The position numbers were made by a program, and so were the translations under genes. Positions 61,126 to 64,000 of a stretch of 64,000 nucleotides of DNA are shown here, piece after piece. The notes beneath the pieces are model-generated. The model was given only the letters and a program-made list of their open reading frames with translations, had not been told where the DNA came from and did not search any database. How positions within the stretch are numbered: position 1 is the stretch's first letter; the number at the start of each line of letters is the position of its first letter. The DNA comes from Lachnospiraceae bacterium JLR.KK002 (lineage in GTDB: Bacteria > Bacillota > Clostridia > Lachnospirales > Lachnospiraceae), in contig JAYMNP010000001.1 of NCBI GenBank assembly GCA_036941025.1, positions 1,240,001 through 1,304,000 of the forward strand. Reading direction: 5' to 3'.

Positions 61126-64000
61126 CTATACATGTTCTTCCACATATGTCTCAAATTCTGACATGGTCATCTGTACTTTCCTTGGTTTTGTGCCTTCTTC
61201 CGGCCCTACCACTCCTGCTTCTTCAAGCTGGTCCATAATTCTTGCCGCCCGGTTAAAACCGACTTTGAACATTCTCTGGAGCATTCCGATGGAGCCCTTT
61301 TCTTTTTCAATTACAAATTTTCCGGCTTCCACGAAATAAGCGTCCCTTTCGTTCCCGCCTCCCGGACCGGCTCCTGATCCTGCGGAAACCGTATTCATTT
61401 TTGCCTCCACTTCCGGATTATATGCCACAGTGCCCTGCTTTTTCAGGAAATCCACCACTTCTTCCACTTCAGAGTCCGACACAAAGGGCCCCTGGACACG
61501 TAAGGGCTTCTGGTAACCCTGGGGATAAAACAGCATATCTCCGTTACCCAGCAGTTTTTCCGCTCCGTTCATGTCCAGTATGGTTCGGGAATCCACACCG
61601 GAAGATACGGAAAAAGCGATTCGGGAAGGCATGTTGGCCTTAATCAGACCAGTGATAACGTCCACCGAGGGCCGCTGGGTAGCGATAATCAGATGAATGC
61701 CGGCCGCTCTTGCAAGCTGTGCCAGCCGGCAGATTGCATCCTCCACATCTCCCGGCGCCACCATCATAAGGTCTGCCAGCTCATCCACAATCACTACAAT
61801 CTGAGGCAGCTTTGTGGGTTTGGTCTCATCTTCCACATGTTCCAGTGCAGCTATTTTCTGGTTATAGCCCTTCAAATCCCTTACCTGACAGTCTGCAAAT
61901 TTCTGATATCGGTCCATCATTTCCGCTACTGCCCAGTGAAGGGCTCCGGCCGCTTTTTTCGGGTCTGTGACCACGGGAATCAGCAGATGGGGAATTCCGT
62001 TATATACGCTTAATTCCACCACTTTGGGGTCAATCAGAATCAGCTTCACATCATCCGGATCCGCTTTATAGAGAATACTCATAATTATGGTGTTGATACA
62101 TACGGATTTTCCGGAACCGGTGGCTCCTGCAATCAGCAGATGGGGCATTTTGGCAATATCCGCCACCACTGCCTGTCCGCCGATATCTTTTCCCGCAGTA
62201 AAACAGATACCGGAGGGATGATTCTGAAATTCTTCTGTCTCTACCATATCCCGGAACCGCACCATGACATTTTCTTTGTTGGGCACCTCTATACCAACTG
62301 CCGCTTTTCCGGGAATGGGGGCTTCGATACGGATATCCGCCGCTGCCAGATTTAACTTGATATCGTCTGCCAGATTTACAATTTTGCTGACTTTCACACC
62401 CATTTCCGGCTGCATTTCATAACGGGTCACACTGGGCCCGCAGCTTACGTCGGTAATGGTCACATTGACGCCGAAATTCTTCAGAGTCTGCTGCAGTTTC
62501 AGGGCCGTCTCCTGTAAATGCTTCCTGGAATCTCCCTGGCTTCCGGTTCCTTTTTTCAGCAGAGAAACCGGAGGAAATATATATTCCTGTTTGGGAGGCG
62601 GCAAAAGAGACTCTTTGGCCGGAGAAGCCATTTCCTGCGGCTGCGCGGCCGGTTTCGATATTTCCGGTTCATTCGGCACAGCTTCCGGTTCCGGTACTTC
62701 CGGTTCCGGTACTTCCGGTTCATCCGGTACAGATGCCGGGATAACCTCCGATTCCGGCGCCGTCAGTTCTTCCGCCCGGACATCTTCAGATGTCTGAGAA
62801 GCTCCTGATATAATGGCAGATTCCAGCCCTGCAAACATCTCATCTGTAAAAGCGGATGTATCATTCAGTCCTGCAAACATCTCATCCGTAGAAGCGGATG
62901 CATCATTTAACCCTGCAGACATCTCATCTGCAGAAGCGGATGCATCATTCACTTCTGTAAACATCTCTTCTGCAAAAGACGGTTCGGAATTGATTACCAG
63001 CGGTTCTTCTCCCGTCAGAAGTATCTCTCCGGCTGACGTATCTGTCCGGGTATTCTGCTCCATGGCCTCTGATAATTCCGGTATTTCAGATATTTTTCTG
63101 CTTCTTCTGGGGCTTCGGTGAATCTTCTCTACCACTACCGGTTCTGAGAAAAGTTCCTGGGGATGATTCGTTTCTCTTTTTACAGGCATTTCCAGAATAG
63201 ACGCCGTGGAGGGAGCTTCCGGTGAATCCCATCCCACCACATTTCTGACCGGACTGCTGTGAACTTCTTCATCCAGGGGCATATGGTTCTGAAAGCTGTT
63301 CCCCTGCAATACGGAATAAGATGTGGCTTTTCCCTGTTTTTCCTTTCCTCTGTCAGAAAACAGTTTCTCTTTTAATTCTCTGGAAAATGCCTCTGTTTCC
63401 ACCGGCAGTTTCAGTTCGCTGATATTATCAGAGCGTTCCGGAGACACCGGAAGAATCCTGGTATCCAGAGCAACGCCTTCTACTTTTCGGTCTGTCCGCC
63501 TCTGATTCTGTTCTTCCCGGCGCAGTTCTTTCTGCTCTCTGCGCCTTGCCGCATCCTCTCTGGCGGTATCATATACTTTCCTGCTCCCTTTTTTCACGCC
63601 GCCCAGGAATGAGCGTTCCGTAAGCAGCACCAGGGCAATAATTAATCCGATAACATCTGCAATATAAGCGCCTGGTTTTCCGATGGCAGGACAGAGCAAC
63701 ATAGCCAGAAGCCCGCCCAGTGCTCCGCCTCCGTTTTTATGTTCCGCCGCATACTGAAAAGACTTCTGTACCTGGTATTCGCCGGATTCTCCTGCAATCA
63801 GCTCCATAAACAGGCATAAAAATAAAATAAATACCACGCCTGCCACAAGTTTTATGACAGCAACTCTGTTATTTCGGTTAGACACAAAAAAGGCTGCTCC
63901 CACAAAAAGACATACCGGGAACAGATAAGCCATCATTCCGAACAGGCCGAAACAGAAAGCGCTTACCTTTGCTCCAATGAAACCGCCGATTCCAAAGTTG
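61126..64000 (-). CDS. ftsK: DNA translocase FtsK/SpoIIIE (5' end beyond window)
   Basis: 957 codons are visible and the frame is open to the right edge ([19 protein letters not shown] continues upstream of the first internal ATG), so the start lies outside. Membrane helices fill the N-terminal part. A long acidic linker contains 14-residue repeats. The motor has Walker [17 protein letters not shown] near 62120, Walker B in [15 protein letters not shown], and [17 protein letters not shown]. The C-terminal gamma domain ([29 protein letters not shown] region) recognises polar DNA sequences. It pumps chromosomes through the division or spore septum. Confidence 0.96.
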   Translation of the reverse strand, partial: NFGIGGFIGAKVSAFCFGLFGMMAYLFPVCLFVGAAFFVSNRNNRVAVIKLVAGVVFILFLCLFMELIAGESGEYQVQKSFQYAAEHKNGGGALGGLLAMLLCPAIGKPGAYIADVIGLIIALVLLTERSFLGGVKKGSRKVYDTAREDAARRREQKELRREEQNQRRTDRKVEGVALDTRILPVSPERSDNISELKLPVETEAFSRELKEKLFSDRGKEKQGKATSYSVLQGNSFQNHMPLDEEVHSSPVRNVVGWDSPEAPSTASILEMPVKRETNHPQELFSEPVVVEKIHRSPRRSRKISEIPELSEAMEQNTRTDTSAGEILLTGEEPLVINSEPSFAEEMFTEVNDASASADEMSAGLNDASASTDEMFAGLNDTSAFTDEMFAGLESAIISGASQTSEDVRAEELTAPESEVIPASVPDEPEVPEPEVPEPEAVPNEPEISKPAAQPQEMASPAKESLLPPPKQEYIFPPVSLLKKGTGSQGDSRKHLQETALKLQQTLKNFGVNVTITDVSCGPSVTRYEMQPEMGVKVSKIVNLADDIKLNLAAADIRIEAPIPGKAAVGIEVPNKENVMVRFRDMVETEEFQNHPSGICFTAGKDIGGQAVVADIAKMPHLLIAGATGSGKSVCINTIIMSILYKADPDDVKLILIDPKVVELSVYNGIPHLLIPVVTDPKKAAGALHWAVAEMMDRYQKFADCQVRDLKGYNQKIAALEHVEDETKPTKLPQIVVIVDELADLMMVAPGDVEDAICRLAQLARAAGIHLIIATQRPSVDVITGLIKANMPSRIAFSVSSGVDSRTILDMNGAEKLLGNGDMLFYPQGYQKPLRVQGPFVSDSEVEEVVDFLKKQGTVAYNPEVEAKMNTVSAGSGAGPGGGNERDAYFVEAGKFVIEKEKGSIGMLQRMFKVGFNRAARIMDQLEEAGVVGPEEGTKPRKVQMTMSEFETYVEEHV
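62815..62985 (-). repeat. 42-bp coding tandem repeats in the ftsK linker
   Basis: About 3.5 copies of a 42-bp unit encode variants of [14 protein letters not shown]. Copies differ by a few bases. Next to them, at 62690-62730, a 15-bp unit repeats as PEVPE codons. These look like slippage-prone linker repeats. Confidence 0.75.

Noticed and set aside
62690-62985. CRISPR-like array
   Set aside because: The repeats are adjacent, without unique spacers, and lie in frame inside ftsK.

Overview
The window reads as a chromosomal segment of a low-to-moderate GC Bacillota, most likely a gut Lachnospiraceae (Clostridia). The reasons are a PolC-type replicative polymerase, AGGAGG-type ribosome binding sites throughout, the MEP isoprenoid pathway (dxr, ispG), a formate-tetrahydrofolate ligase, BspA-like leucine-rich-repeat surface proteins, an ABC-fed fructoside operon and an AUU-initiated infC. 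Almost all genes lie on the minus strand. The assignment rests on gene content only; there is no rRNA or tRNA gene in the window.

Positions 1-5.8 kb are accessory. A divergent XRE regulator faces a minus-strand set made of a 538-aa unknown protein, a 49-aa membrane peptide and two paralogous membrane-anchored helical proteins. The first paralogue has been split by an IS630-family element with an exact TA duplication. Micro-genes follow: a zinc-ribbon ORF with an in-frame stop, a 25-aa membrane peptide and a partial DUF1643 gene. From 5.8 to 7.7 kb come rlmH, xpt, a short membrane protein and an SCP2-domain protein.

Positions 7.7-20.5 kb hold a long housekeeping array transcribed leftward: deacetylase, bactofilin, pyrH, frr, uppS, cdsA, dxr, rseP, ispG, polC. 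It links cell-surface biogenesis, ribosome recycling, isoprenoid and phospholipid precursors, membrane proteolysis and replication. A hybrid histidine kinase (20.7-23.9 kb) and a small basic protein follow. Next is a copper operon (csoR then copA) in which a complete CopZ-type chaperone is encoded in frame at the end of copA behind its own ribosome binding site.

Positions 28.2-36.6 kb hold a fructoside-use locus: LacI regulator, two ABC permeases, a binding lipoprotein, a GH32 hydrolase and a fructokinase, with two LacI-like operators in the divergent control region. From 36.7 to 40.2 kb is a gene graveyard: a degenerate LRR/CAP-like/Ig-like surface protein interrupted by an IS200-type element, a 5'-damaged acetyltransferase, and an AraC regulator broken by both a 132-bp hairpin element and a frameshift.

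Positions 40.2-64.0 kb return to mostly housekeeping genes: a phosphoesterase, a cytoplasmic ParB-like/BMP protein, pnp, rpsO, the infC-rpmI-rplT operon with an attenuator, a PHP phosphatase, a WG/Ig/LRR surface protein, a HAD phosphatase, ppk and ppx with a DUF815 ATPase, pheA, a zinc-ribbon/TPR protein, folD, fhs and the 5'-truncated ftsK/spoIIIE.
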